NCBI RefSeq assembly: GCF_000701505.1 | Contig: NZ_JNJB01000006.1 | Location: 124,001 to 188,000, forward strand | Origin: Dyadobacter crusticola DSM 16708 | Lineage (GTDB): Bacteria; Bacteroidota; Bacteroidia; Cytophagales; Spirosomataceae | Reading direction: 5' to 3' | Length of the DNA: 64,000 bases | Part shown: in pieces, positions 1 through 9,569 of the stretch | How the letters are laid out: the number at the start of each line of letters is the position of its first letter | Numbering within the stretch: the first letter of the stretch is position 1 | The notes under the pieces: generated by a model | The model's input: the letters and a program-made list of their open reading frames with translations, nothing else | The model's database searches: none | What the model was told of the DNA's origin: nothing | Translations under genes and position numbers: made by a program

Positions 1-2
1 GT

Positions 3-308
3 GCCGACTTTACTAATCCCGTGATGGACTCGGATAAGGGCAGGGGCAAGTACAACCGTTTTCCGCAATGGCAGCATGCATTCAAGACGAGTACACTCAG
101 GAACATCGGCAAAACTGCGCCTTATATGCACAATGGCGCTTATACTACTTTGGAGCAGGTAATGGAATTTTATAATGAAGGCGGAGGAGCAGGATTAAAA
201 ATCAACGTTCCCAACCAGACACTGGCGCCTGACAAGCTGAACTTGACACCAGAAGAAATAGCACAGGTGATTGATTTTCTGGAAAGTCTCACCGATCAGC
301 CTCAATAA
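3..308 (+). CDS. Di-heme cytochrome c peroxidase / MauG family, C-terminal fragment
   Basis: The reading frame is open to the left edge, so only about the last 101 residues are present and the start lies outside the window. The segment NIGKTAPYMHNGAY followed by TLEQVMEFYNEGG is the usual C-terminal signature of bacterial di-heme cytochrome c peroxidases and MauG-like proteins; the Met in APYMHNG is the expected axial ligand of the second heme. Members are periplasmic and reduce hydrogen peroxide or oxidise protein or small-molecule substrates. The heme-binding CxxCH motifs would be upstream and cannot be checked. The fragment ends with a short acidic tail, and no clear terminator follows in the 126 bases before the next gene. 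Confidence 0.85.
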   Translation, partial: ADFTNPVMDSDKGRGKYNRFPQWQHAFKTSTLRNIGKTAPYMHNGAYTTLEQVMEFYNEGGGAGLKINVPNQTLAPDKLNLTPEEIAQVIDFLESLTDQPQ

Positions 309-434
309 TCAAACAGCGTCGCTCGCGCTGACAGTACCCGGTGTCGCGCCTGATCACGGTGATTCGCACTCGGATCAGCGCCATTCTGCTGTGCTCGCGG
401 TAGGTAAGGAGTGACGATGATGTCACAGACAAAT

Positions 435-1313
435 TCACTTTGGATTAACAGCGGGCGCATCAGCTTTGCTAACACAAAACTCTTTTCCTAAAAACTCTTG
501 TATAAACTTTCTGGGAGTTGTGGAAAGGTAATGGCGAAAGTCGCGGATCAGGTGGCTTTGGTCATGATAGCCAAATTGGTCCACAACAGAAAGCCAGTCG
601 ACAGCGCTTCCTTCTTGCTGTATAAATTCGATTACCTGTTTAAAGCGAAGGTAACGGGCCAGTTCTTTGGTCGAAAACCCCAGGTACTTCTGGAAGCGCA
701 TCTGGATCGTGCGCGTTGAAAGGTCCGCGTCAACGGCTATCGCCTTCGCAGGCTGCATCTTGCCTGTCCGCGGCTGCTGCAAATCGCCGAACAATAATTG
801 CGCTTCTGCGTCCGCTTTTCGGATGAAGATATTTCCGTACTCCATCAGTACGTCAATGCGGCTTTCCAGTGTGGAAAGTGGCTGCAGTATCTGCCAGAGT
901 TCCATAAAGCCGCCAATGCCCAGCATTTCGTCCGGGTTTTTGATTACCTCACTTTCCATGCTGTCGGCCGGAATTTGAAACAGTCTGTAAAATCCGTTCG
1001 GCCTGAACACAACCACAATCAGATCGCTGTTTGGCAATAATTCGTAGTTCATCATTTTGCGGATTGGTCCCGCAACCGCAATGCGATCCAGCCGTTGATT
1101 TTCAAATTCTTTGTCACCAAATGAAATCCTCATCGGCTCTCCGAAATTGAACACCAGCATGGTTTCAAGGCTGGGGGACAGATGTTGGGTGATGATGGTA
1201 AAGTCCGCCGGCGTGCGAATGCAGTAAATGTGCTTGATCACCTCGTACAACTCGCCAGCCACTTCGAAATGCCGCCCAACTGGCTGCGGAGGTACATTGC
1301 TGGTATCTGTCAT
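435..1313 (-). CDS. AraC family transcriptional regulator
   Basis: A 292-residue protein with an N-terminal ligand-sensing region (about residues 15-180, resembling the DUF6597 domain found in many Bacteroidota AraC regulators) and a C-terminal double helix-turn-helix (about residues 190-285). The second HTH carries the family signature QSHLIRDFRHYLSTTPRKF, and the first includes STRTIQMRFQKYLGFSTKEL. It is divergent from the NmrA-like oxidoreductase starting at 1414, with about 100 bases between them, so it is likely to control that gene, itself, or both. The effector is unknown. Confidence 0.9.
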   Translation of the reverse strand: MTDTSNVPPQPVGRHFEVAGELYEVIKHIYCIRTPADFTIITQHLSPSLETMLVFNFGEPMRISFGDKEFENQRLDRIAVAGPIRKMMNYELLPNSDLIVVVFRPNGFYRLFQIPADSMESEVIKNPDEMLGIGGFMELWQILQPLSTLESRIDVLMEYGNIFIRKADAEAQLLFGDLQQPRTGKMQPAKAIAVDADLSTRTIQMRFQKYLGFSTKELARYLRFKQVIEFIQQEGSAVDWLSVVDQFGYHDQSHLIRDFRHYLSTTPRKFIQEFLGKEFCVSKADAPAVNPK

Positions 1314-1349
1314 GGCGTGTTTATAGTTAGCGTTTCGTTTTCTTACAAT

Positions 1350-1377
1350 TTTGGCAGGAAGCAGGATTCTAATTTTG
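1350..1377 (+). promoter_or_regulatory. Candidate Bacteroidota promoter for the gene at 1414
   Basis: TTTG (1350-1353) lies 16 bases upstream of TAATTTTG (1370-1377), an exact match to the Bacteroidota -7 box TAnnTTTG. Transcription would start near 1384, about 30 bases before the ATG. The spacer is a little shorter than the usual 19-21. The position in a divergent gap supports the call; sequence alone does not prove it. Confidence 0.4.
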
Positions 1378-1413
1378 GTAAACGTAAAATCAAAACATTA
1401 ATCATTACTGCAA

Positions 1414-2292
1414 ATGGAAACTGCAAATTCACCCCAAATTCTGATTACGGGCGCCACCGGAAATATCGGCAGGGAACTTATTAAGTATTTGTCCGGCAAA
1501 GGCGCGCCATTTCGTGCAATGGTACGTTCACTCGATAACGTTGCTGCCGGAAGTCTGCTGAATGCAGCGTATGTAAAAGGCGATTTTAACGATGTAAGTT
1601 CATTGGAGAAAAGCCTTGTCGGGATAGAAAAGGCATTTCTGCTGACTAATTCCTCTGAATTAGCGGAAGCTCAGCAGCTACGTTTTGTGGAAGCGGCTTC
1701 GCGGGCCGGCGTGAAACATATCGTAAAACTCTCACAATGGGCGGCTGACCTGCATTCGCCGGTAAGATTTTTACGCTATCACGCCGTGGTAGAGAATGCA
1801 ATACTGGCATCCGGTTTAAAATATACCTTCCTCCGCCCAAACCTTTTCATGCAGGGGTTGCTCGAATTCAGGGATACCATTCGTTCGCAGGATCAGTTCT
1901 TCGGTGCAATCGGAGAAGCAAAGGTGAGTGTCGTAGATACCAGGGACATTGCAGCTGCTGCCGGCGAAGCGCTCATTCATCCTGCGCATGAAAATAAAAT
2001 TTATAATCTGACTGGCCCGGAAGCTTTGTCGCACTACGAATTGGCCGCGAGGTTATCCACTGCTGTTGGAAGAAACATCCGGTTTGTCGATGTTCCATCA
2101 GAGGCGCTGCGAGATATGCTGCGGCACATTGGCTTTCCCGATTGGCAGGCAGAAGGATTAATCGAGGATTATGCGCATTACAAAAGGGGAGAGGCGGATA
2201 CTGTAACTTCCGGGGTCTTGGAAGCAACTGGAAGCGAACCGCGCAGCTTTGATGCGTTCGCCGCAGACTACGCTGGCCTTTTTGTAAATTGA
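1414..2292 (+). CDS. NmrA-like NAD(P)-binding oxidoreductase (atypical SDR)
   Basis: A 292-residue single-domain protein. The N-terminal ILITGATGNIGRELIKYL is a Rossmann GxxGxxG nucleotide-binding motif (about residues 9-26), and the body matches NmrA-like or quinone oxidoreductase-2-like atypical short-chain dehydrogenases (VKLSQWAADL, FLRPNLFMQGLL, VDTRDIAAAAGEAL). Such proteins bind NAD(P)(H) and act as redox sensors or as reductases of quinones or small carbonyls; the substrate cannot be told here. The ATG at 1414 places the Rossmann motif at the expected distance from the N-terminus. The gene is divergent from an AraC regulator and followed 93 bases later by a second protein of the same superfamily. 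Confidence 0.85.
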   Translation: METANSPQILITGATGNIGRELIKYLSGKGAPFRAMVRSLDNVAAGSLLNAAYVKGDFNDVSSLEKSLVGIEKAFLLTNSSELAEAQQLRFVEAASRAGVKHIVKLSQWAADLHSPVRFLRYHAVVENAILASGLKYTFLRPNLFMQGLLEFRDTIRSQDQFFGAIGEAKVSVVDTRDIAAAAGEALIHPAHENKIYNLTGPEALSHYELAARLSTAVGRNIRFVDVPSEALRDMLRHIGFPDWQAEGLIEDYAHYKRGEADTVTSGVLEATGSEPRSFDAFAADYAGLFVN

Positions 2293-2385
2293 TCAAAATC
2301 AGACAGAACGTGACCCGCTTCCAGGAATAGTATTTGCTGCACTCTCAATAACTTACAAAGCTAGTTTTCACTAACCTGAAACGTT

Positions 2386-3255
2386 ATGCATATCATACTG
2401 GGAGGTACCGGGCACGTGGGTTCTGCGGTGGTAAATGCACTGGTCAGCAAAGGCGAGCCGGTAACCATTGTAACGCGCAACAAGCAAAATGCAGCAGCAT
2501 GGGAGGGGAAAGGTGCACAGGTAGCAGTCGCCGATGTATTTGATTCGGCGCGATTAAAGACCGTCTTTTTAAATGGGAAAACCGTATTGCTGCTCAACCC
2601 GCCTGCAATGCCCCATACCGATACCGTGGAAGAAGAGAGACGAAGTCTTAGGTCTATTTTCAATGCAATGGACGGTTCCGGGTTGCAGCGCATTGTGGCA
2701 TTGTCAACCTACGGAGCCCAGCCCGGTGACCGGATCGGCGATTTGGGAACTTTATACGAAATGGAACTGGCGCTCAGGCAGCAAACTATCCCATACGCGG
2801 TTGTCCGTGCAGCATATTACATGAGCAACTGGGATATGTACCTGGATTTTGCAGACCAGTCAGGCGAACTTCAAAGCTTGTATCCACCTGATTTCAAAAT
2901 TCCGATGGTAGCACCGGAAGATATTGGCGAGCTGGCCGCCGATCTGTTGACAGGCTTTGATAAAAATGGCGAGATGCACTACATCGAAGGTCCGGAACAT
3001 TACAGTACCCGCGACGTAGCGGCCGCATTCTCCCAAAAACTAAAAAAAGCGATTGTCCCCGTAGCTATTCCGCAGCAAAACTGGCGCACATTCCTCACTA
3101 GCGCTGGCTTCTCCGAAGTCGCAGCTGAATCCCTTGCCAATATGAGTGAAATCACATTGAAGAAGGACTACGAAATTACATTAGAGCCGCATAAGGGAAG
3201 GATTACCCTGCAAGATTATATCAAAAGATTGGCGCCTGCGCCGGCAACATCTTAA
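2386..3255 (+). CDS. NmrA-like NAD(P)-binding oxidoreductase, second copy
   Basis: A 289-residue atypical SDR with the nucleotide-binding motif IILGGTGHVGSAVVNALV at the extreme N-terminus. Later segments (LSTYGAQPGDRIGDLGTLY, VVRAAYYMSNWDMYLDF, VAPEDIGELAADLL) are typical of NmrA/HSCARG-like proteins. It is related in fold to the protein encoded at 1414-2292 but clearly divergent in sequence, so this is not a recent duplication. Its stop codon overlaps the stop of the convergent gene at 3252 by four bases. Substrate unknown. The two oxidoreductases probably share a transcript. Confidence 0.85.
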   Translation: MHIILGGTGHVGSAVVNALVSKGEPVTIVTRNKQNAAAWEGKGAQVAVADVFDSARLKTVFLNGKTVLLLNPPAMPHTDTVEEERRSLRSIFNAMDGSGLQRIVALSTYGAQPGDRIGDLGTLYEMELALRQQTIPYAVVRAAYYMSNWDMYLDFADQSGELQSLYPPDFKIPMVAPEDIGELAADLLTGFDKNGEMHYIEGPEHYSTRDVAAAFSQKLKKAIVPVAIPQQNWRTFLTSAGFSEVAAESLANMSEITLKKDYEITLEPHKGRITLQDYIKRLAPAPATS

Positions 3256-4592
3256 AAGTTGCCGGCAAAAGCTTTCCCCGACTTATTGTCCGTCAGCGAA
3301 ACTGCGTGGATGCTGCCGACGCCCGAAAATGAAATACTCAGGCCGTAAATGCGACGCAGCGGACGCTGGTAGCCCGCCTCGTACACGAGCTTGTCGTTGA
3401 CATACAGCTTGGCGCGCTTGTTTTCAACCCGCAGCTGCAATTTTCCGCCTGTTCGAAAGTCTGCGCCGAGGAAGTCGAGCCCGTTCTGCTTGCCGTCTTT
3501 GTTGATCTCGGAAAATTGCAGTTTGGTCCAGTGCAGACAGCCGGGCTTCATCATATTGACTGTGTGCCGCGACGATTCTCCAAATACGATCAGCTGTACC
3601 TGCGAGCACCGCACACCAACCCGGTCGGCAGAGGTTTGTATGCTGGTCACGAGATTGAAGTTATCGCCGTCGATCTCCGTGGGCTGACTGTTTATGAAAT
3701 CAATAAAGAAAGTCCGGTTTGTATCCACGCCCGCCCGGGACACTTCTGTCGCGCTGACGAAGTTCTTCCCCTTCGTAAATAATCCGGGTATCTCCACAGG
3801 ATATACGCGCGTGGTATCGTACATCATGTTGGCCGTGGCAGTCCACCCGTTTGAGCGCAGGTACACGACCGTGGAGTCAACTACCTGTTTGTTGAGTTTG
3901 AGAAATGCATAATACCTGCCCGGTCGCTCGTAATAATGCGTAACTACGCTGTCGGCCTGCGACAATGTCACCTTTCCGCCATCCCCGAATTCCAGGAAAA
4001 GCGGTTCGCTCGAATTTTCGTATTGTTCAGCTCCTACGACGGAAAAAATGGCTGAATGCGGGTTTCCTCCAATGGGGTTGCGGCACGTAAGGCGTGCCGC
4101 AGCTGCCGGCGTGCCGTAATGTTCTGCATAGTATTCAGCCGCACCGATCAGCATGATCAGGACAATCAGCCCCAAAAGAATCTTAATCGCATACCTCCTG
4201 GATACAGGCTTTTTCGCCAGTTGGGTGGTCTCCGGCTTGCGGGGGGGTGGTACAGCTGTTACCGGCGCGGCAGGTACCGGATTTGCCCGCGCGGGAATTG
4301 GTTTTGCCTGCGTAAAGCTCTCCCAGTCGCGGTACCCGATGTAGCTGGCAAGCGCATCCCGGGTCGCCTTTTGGGGGTAATAACGTGCGTCTGTTTTGAT
4401 TTTGCCAAAAATGCGTTTAAGCGTATTGGGACTGATCTGTACGTGCGTCTTCTTGTAAAGTATACTGCTCAGCCGAATGTAGTCGCTGTTCGTCCATTCC
4501 GGAATATCAGGTTTGCCATAGATCTCGCTGATCAGCTGACACCCGTAGTCCAGGTAGTCAAGCTGGCTGGTCTGACCTTGTCCATTCTCCAT
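3252..4592 (-). CDS. Membrane-anchored protein: HTH-like N-terminus, one TM helix, PKD-like and lectin-like ectodomain
   Basis: A 446-residue protein of unknown function. Residues 1-95 form a soluble domain (TNSDYIRLSSILYKKT, ISPNTLKRIFGKIKT, IGYRDWESFTQ) that looks like a small DNA-binding or adaptor domain seen in Cytophagales proteins. A Pro/Ala-rich linker (96-130) precedes one hydrophobic helix (about 134-152). The rest is probably periplasmic: a PKD-like beta domain (about 165-245, FLEFGDGGKVTLSQADSVVTHYYERPG) and a concanavalin-like domain to the C-terminus (LQLRVENKRAKLYVNDKLVYEAG). The arrangement suggests a one-component transmembrane sensor. It lies directly upstream of, and divergent from, the SusC gene at 4770. 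Function is inferred only. Confidence 0.6.
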   Translation of the reverse strand: MENGQGQTSQLDYLDYGCQLISEIYGKPDIPEWTNSDYIRLSSILYKKTHVQISPNTLKRIFGKIKTDARYYPQKATRDALASYIGYRDWESFTQAKPIPARANPVPAAPVTAVPPPRKPETTQLAKKPVSRRYAIKILLGLIVLIMLIGAAEYYAEHYGTPAAAARLTCRNPIGGNPHSAIFSVVGAEQYENSSEPLFLEFGDGGKVTLSQADSVVTHYYERPGRYYAFLKLNKQVVDSTVVYLRSNGWTATANMMYDTTRVYPVEIPGLFTKGKNFVSATEVSRAGVDTNRTFFIDFINSQPTEIDGDNFNLVTSIQTSADRVGVRCSQVQLIVFGESSRHTVNMMKPGCLHWTKLQFSEINKDGKQNGLDFLGADFRTGGKLQLRVENKRAKLYVNDKLVYEAGYQRPLRRIYGLSISFSGVGSIHAVSLTDNKSGKAFAGNF

Positions 4593-4696
4593 AATAATTT
4601 CACTCTAATATCCTGATATGTAAAGGTTTGGCTTGTCCATAATTTTGTACATGCAGCTGGTCAAGCGCTTTTTCGGATCATCGTATTGTGCAAATT

Positions 4697-4704
4697 TATA
4701 TTTG
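4697..4704 (+). promoter_or_regulatory. Candidate -7 box for the first SusC/SusD locus
   Basis: TATATTTG fits TAnnTTTG exactly and lies about 65 bases before the SusC ATG at 4770. No convincing TTTG is found 19-21 bases upstream; the nearest T-rich run is at 4669-4673. Confidence 0.3.
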
Positions 4705-4769
4705 CTAACTCAAATTTTCCGAAACGACCAGGATCGTTAACTGGCACTAAACCTAAATATCTAAAAATT

Positions 4770-7700
4770 ATGCGACAAAAAACTCTACTAGGTTTTGTCA
4801 TGCTGCTCTTTGGAATTTCACCATTAATGGCGCAGACCAGAGAGCTGAGCGGCAAAGTTACTGACGAGGCTGCGAAGGAATTACCCGGTGTCAGCATCGT
4901 TATTAAAGGTACGCAGCGCGGGACCGCCACCGATGCCAACGGTTTATACAAGCTCACTATTCCTGACCAGGGCCCCGTCACGATCACTTTTTCATTTGTT
5001 GGTTACCAGAGCCAGGACGTTTCTCCGACGGGACAATCAACGCTGGACGTTACCATGAAGCCCGAAGATAATGCATTATCGGAGGTAGTAGTGGTGGGTT
5101 ACGGTACACAAAGGAAGAAGGATCTGACCGGCGCCATTTCTTCCATTGGCTCCAAAGAAGTTGCCGGCCGTCAAACCATCCAGGTTTCCGATGCATTGCA
5201 GGGGAGCATAGCGGGTGTGTCGGTAACCCGCAGCAGCGGCGCGCCGGGCGCGGGTTCCAATATCCTGATCCGGGGTATCACTACCATTGGCACCAATAAC
5301 CCGCTCGTGATCGTCGATGGAGTACCCGTGAGCAGCATTGATAATGTAAACCCGGGTGATGTTGAAATATCACGGTTTTAAAAGACGCGGCTTCTGCGGC
5401 TATTTACGGGTCGAGAGGTGCAGCCGGGGTGATTCTTGTTACTACCAAACGTGCTAAGAATGGGCAGGGTAGTCTGGAATATACCTACGAGTATGGCGTG
5501 CAGCGGGCTACTGCTATGCCGGAATATGTGGGCGTGCAGGATTATATGCGATATTTTAATGAGCAAACCACGAACGATGGCGCGAGTACCGGCCCATTTG
5601 GGCAGGCTTTCATCGATTCGTACCTGGACAGCAACCGCGTCAACCCCGACGAGTTCCCGAATACAGACTGGCAGCGCGCATTGGTTACCAGAAGAAATGC
5701 GCCGCGCCAGCGCCACGACCTGGTGTTTACAATGGGCACGGGCAAGATCAAGACCAAAGCTTCACTGGGCTATACCAGTTCAGGCGCATTCTACGACAAC
5801 CGTTCTTACGATCGCTACCTGTTTCGGGTCAATAATGATTTGCAGGTGAATGATAAGATCGGTGTGAACCTGGATGTTTTTTATAAAAGAACAAACAACC
5901 AGGGCAATGCGAACGAGCTTCCCAACAGCGATTTCAACCCGATCTATGAGGGGCGGGTAATGCCTCCGATTTACGACGACGTGTATTCCGATGGCAGGCT
6001 GGCATTTGGGAAAGACGGAAGAAACCCGCTGGCCAAGCTCCGCAACGGGGGCTTTACGCGCTCACTTTACAACCAGATCGGCGGCCGGATTTCATTTAAC
6101 TACAAACCGGTCGATGGATTGACGGTAACTGCATTGGTAGCGCCTGTTTTTGATCTGGATAAAAATAAATATTTCTCTAAACAGATCCGCTACACCAATC
6201 CCGACGGTACACCAAGTACGATTGTGAACCAGGCGCGCACTGTGCTCACGGAAGGGCGCTCAGAAGCTGTGAGCATCAATGGACAGCTGCTTGCCAATTA
6301 TGTGAAAGAGATCAATGGCGCACATACGATCGATATTCTGGCAGGTTTTGAAGAAAATTACCGCTCCCTGGAAACATTAAGCGCGTCAAGAAGCGGCTTT
6401 GCGTTGACTGATTTTCCTTACCTGAATTCGGGTTCCACCGAGTTGCGCGACAATGCGGGGAGTGCCAACGAGTCGGGCCTGCATTCGTTTTTTGGAAGAG
6501 TGCAGTACAACTATAAGAGCAAGTATTTTCTGCAGGGAAACCTGCGCTCGGATCTTTCATCGAGGTTCGCGGCTGCTTACCGTAAAGCGGTATATCCGTC
6601 GGTTTCTGCGGGCTGGACAATCTCCGAGGAGAATTTCATGAAGGGCAATACCTGGCTCTCGTTCCTGAAACTGAGAGGCTCCTGGGGCGAGGCAGGCAAT
6701 GAGCGGCTGCTCGACAAAGACAATAACCCTGCTTACTATCCCTACCTGGCCACGATTGATTTCAGTACTGCCTTGTTTTATCAAAATGGCAGTGTAGTTC
6801 CGCTGACCGGCGGTGCACAGCAGGTTTATGCTGTTGAAAACATCTCTTGGGAAACGAGCCGTACCATTGATTTTGGCCTGGACGCGGCTTTCCTGAATGA
6901 CAGGCTTACCATTGCAGCAGATTATTATAAGAAAACAACGACCGACATCCTGCTTCCGCTCGACATTCCCCTTTATCTCGGTTTCGACAAACCGAACCAG
7001 AATGCAGGTACCTTGAACGTGCGCGGCTGGGAGTTAGAGGCAGCCTGGCGCGATCGCATTGGCAAAGTGGGCTACTCGGTAGCCGCCAATCTATCCGACG
7101 CCAAATCAACTGTCGGCGACCTGAAAGGCACGGAGTTTCGCGGCGACCAGATCATCCGGAATGGCAGCGAGTACAACGAATGGTTTGGATACCTCTCCAA
7201 CGGACTTTTCCAGACGCCGGATGAAATTACCGGTGCGCCGGTCTTGAATGTAACCACCAAGCCGGGCGACGTCAGGTATGTGGATGTGAATAAAGACGGA
7301 AAGATCACGACCGACGATAAAGTACTGCTTGGAGGCGCCTTGCCGCGTTATTTATACGGAGGTAACCTGCGTGCCGATTTTAGCGGATTCGATTTCGGGG
7401 TGAGTTTTCAGGGTGTTGCTAAAAAGTTGTCCCGCCTGAACAACGACGCAGTACAGCCTTTTGCCGAAGCCTTTGGCAATATGCCGGCGGATATGGTGGG
7501 TAAGTTCTGGAGTGCCAACAATTCTCCCGAACAAAACCTGCGGGCTACTTACCCTCGACTGTCGCGCACTTCCAATGCAGCTAATTATACGCTTTCGGAT
7601 TACTGGCTGATCAATGGCGGGTATTTCCGGGTGAAGAACTTCACGCTGGGCTATACTTTGCCGCAGGACCTGATCAAGAAAGCGGGCGTACAGAGTTTGC

Positions 7701-7828
7701 GGTTTTATATATCCGCCAATGATGTTTTCTCGCTCAGCAAATTTCCCAAGTACCTCGATCCCGAATCGGCCAGCTACTCTTACCCGATCGTCACCACGCT
7801 CATGGCAGGCGCAACCATTCGATTCTAA
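4770..7828 (+). pseudogene. SusC/RagA family TonB-dependent receptor, interrupted by a one-base frameshift
   Basis: Outer-membrane glycan transporter in two frames. Residues from 4770 give a signal peptide (MRQKTLLGFVMLLFGISPLM), a carboxypeptidase-regulatory-like domain (ELSGKVTDEAAKELPGVSIV) and the start of the plug (VVVGYGTQRKKDLTGAISSI), ending in a stop at 5379-5381 just after NPGDVE. The other frame continues from 5369 with ITVLKDAASAAIYGSRGAAG and the beta-barrel up to ATIRF at 7828. The family motif DVESITVLKD would be restored by one extra base near 5367-5368. The combined length, about 1,019 residues, is normal for SusC. The rest of the gene shows no decay, so this is either a recent inactivation, a phase-variation-like event or a sequencing error. 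The SusD partner follows 20 bases later. Confidence 0.85.
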
Positions 7829-7848
7829 ACCCAACCCGCATTTACGTT

Positions 7849-9525
7849 ATGAAAAAAATAGCATTTACTTTTCTCCTGGGGGCGGCTCTATCGGGCTGTC
7901 ACACGCTTGACCTGAATCCTTTATCCGAAGCTTCCACAGGTACTTTTTACTCCAACCAGACAGAGCTGGAACTGGCGGTAAATGATCTGTACCGCACGGC
8001 ATTCTGGTCAAATGACAATGAGCTTTTCAGCGACAATGAGTGGCACCGCGGCCAGCTGATCAATGCGGTAATCGGCGGCACGATGAATGCCGACGATGCC
8101 GCCGTGCAGACTTTCTGGCTCAATTCATACAAAGCCATCGCACGTGTGAACTCGTTTATTTCAAACAAGGACCGTGCCGCTGCCAACACGCCGGCTTCGA
8201 TCATGCTCAGGCTGGAAGCTGAAATGCGCCTGATCCGCGCTTACCAATATGCCAGGCTGATCACCCATTTCGGCGACGTGCCCCTGCTGACCGAGCCGCT
8301 GGTGCTGGAAGAATCTTACACAGTGCAGCGGACAAACAAAGATGAGATTCTGGCATTCGTTTTCTCAGAACTTGATTTTGCGGCCCAAAACCTGCCGGTA
8401 ACCTATGCGGCTGCGGAGACAAAGCGGCTCACAAAAGGCGCCGCGCTTGCCATTAAGTCGCGAACTGCATTGTATATGAGCAAATGGGCAATTGCGCGGG
8501 ACGCGGCAAAGGCGATCATGGAGTCAGGGGCCGGTTATGAGCTTCATCCTTCTTATGCGCCACTTTTTACCAGAGCAGGTGAAATGAGCCGGGAGCTGAT
8601 CATCAGTATTCCCCGGGATGAAAAGCAGCAGGTTTTCGGAGGTGCGGGTTATGTGCAGGATAATATTTCGAGGAATGCAGGCGGTTTCGGGGCGCAGCTG
8701 CCGACCCGGGATATGGTCGACGCTTATGAATGCATTGACGGAAAACCGATCGACGAATCGCCGCTCTACGATCCGAAAGCGCCATTTAAAAACCGTGATC
8801 CGCGCCTCACAGCTACGGTAGTCGAGTTCAACACGCAGTGGCTGGGCTACAACTACACGCCACACCCGGACTCTTTGCAGGTTTTCAGTTCCAAGGAAAA
8901 CAGGAAAGTACCCAACAAGGATACCCGCGCAGTGGCTGCATTCGCCAGTTTCACAGGGTTTTTATGGAGAAAAGGAATTGATCAAACCTGGCCTGACCGG
9001 CTGGTAGAAGATAATGACGCGATCATTGTCCGCTATGCCGAAGTATTGCTGACTTACGCGGAGGCGAAAATCGAGCTTGGCGAAATCGATGCCACTGTTT
9101 TGAATGCAATCAACCAGGTGCGGGCGCGGGCTTATGGGGTGAGTGTGGAAGAAACCAAATCGTATCCGGCGATTACTGCCACCAATGCAAATGTACTCAG
9201 GCAGCTGGTTCGGCGGGAGCGACGTGTGGAATTTCCGCGCGAAGGTTTGCGCTACATGGACCTGATCCGCTGGAAGTTGGCCGAGAAAGTACTGACCCGC
9301 CCTGTGATCGGCTTGCCCGATCCGGCCGCACAGAACCGCGCCAAATGGCCTTTCCCTGGTGTGACGCCGCTCGACGAAGACGGCATTGCCGATTACTCCG
9401 TATTTGGTGCCGACGTAAAAGTGCTGGCACAGCGGAATTTCGACAAGAGCCGCCAGTATCTCTGGCCAATCCCGGCAGTTGAACGAAGGGTAAATACCAA
9501 TGTCACGCAAAACCCGGGTTACTGA
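7849..9525 (+). CDS. SusD/RagB family nutrient-binding outer membrane lipoprotein
   Basis: A 558-residue lipoprotein with lipobox LSGC (acylated Cys17). Typical SusD features are present: the early helical TPR-like region (ELELAVNDLYRTAFWSNDN, MRLIRAYQYARLITHFGDVPLL), the central NKDEILAFVFSELDFA, and the C-terminal RRERRVEFPREGLRYMDLIRW and YLWPIPAVERRVNTN. SusD proteins form the lid of the SusC transporter and bind the glycan outside the cell. It begins 20 bases after the frameshifted SusC, so function of this locus depends on whether that frameshift is real. The ligand cannot be deduced. Confidence 0.95.
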   Translation: MKKIAFTFLLGAALSGCHTLDLNPLSEASTGTFYSNQTELELAVNDLYRTAFWSNDNELFSDNEWHRGQLINAVIGGTMNADDAAVQTFWLNSYKAIARVNSFISNKDRAAANTPASIMLRLEAEMRLIRAYQYARLITHFGDVPLLTEPLVLEESYTVQRTNKDEILAFVFSELDFAAQNLPVTYAAAETKRLTKGAALAIKSRTALYMSKWAIARDAAKAIMESGAGYELHPSYAPLFTRAGEMSRELIISIPRDEKQQVFGGAGYVQDNISRNAGGFGAQLPTRDMVDAYECIDGKPIDESPLYDPKAPFKNRDPRLTATVVEFNTQWLGYNYTPHPDSLQVFSSKENRKVPNKDTRAVAAFASFTGFLWRKGIDQTWPDRLVEDNDAIIVRYAEVLLTYAEAKIELGEIDATVLNAINQVRARAYGVSVEETKSYPAITATNANVLRQLVRRERRVEFPREGLRYMDLIRWKLAEKVLTRPVIGLPDPAAQNRAKWPFPGVTPLDEDGIADYSVFGADVKVLAQRNFDKSRQYLWPIPAVERRVNTNVTQNPGY

Positions 9526-9569
9526 TTTTACTTTTTTTCTAATTCCTGATAAGCTTAATGATTGTTTTA

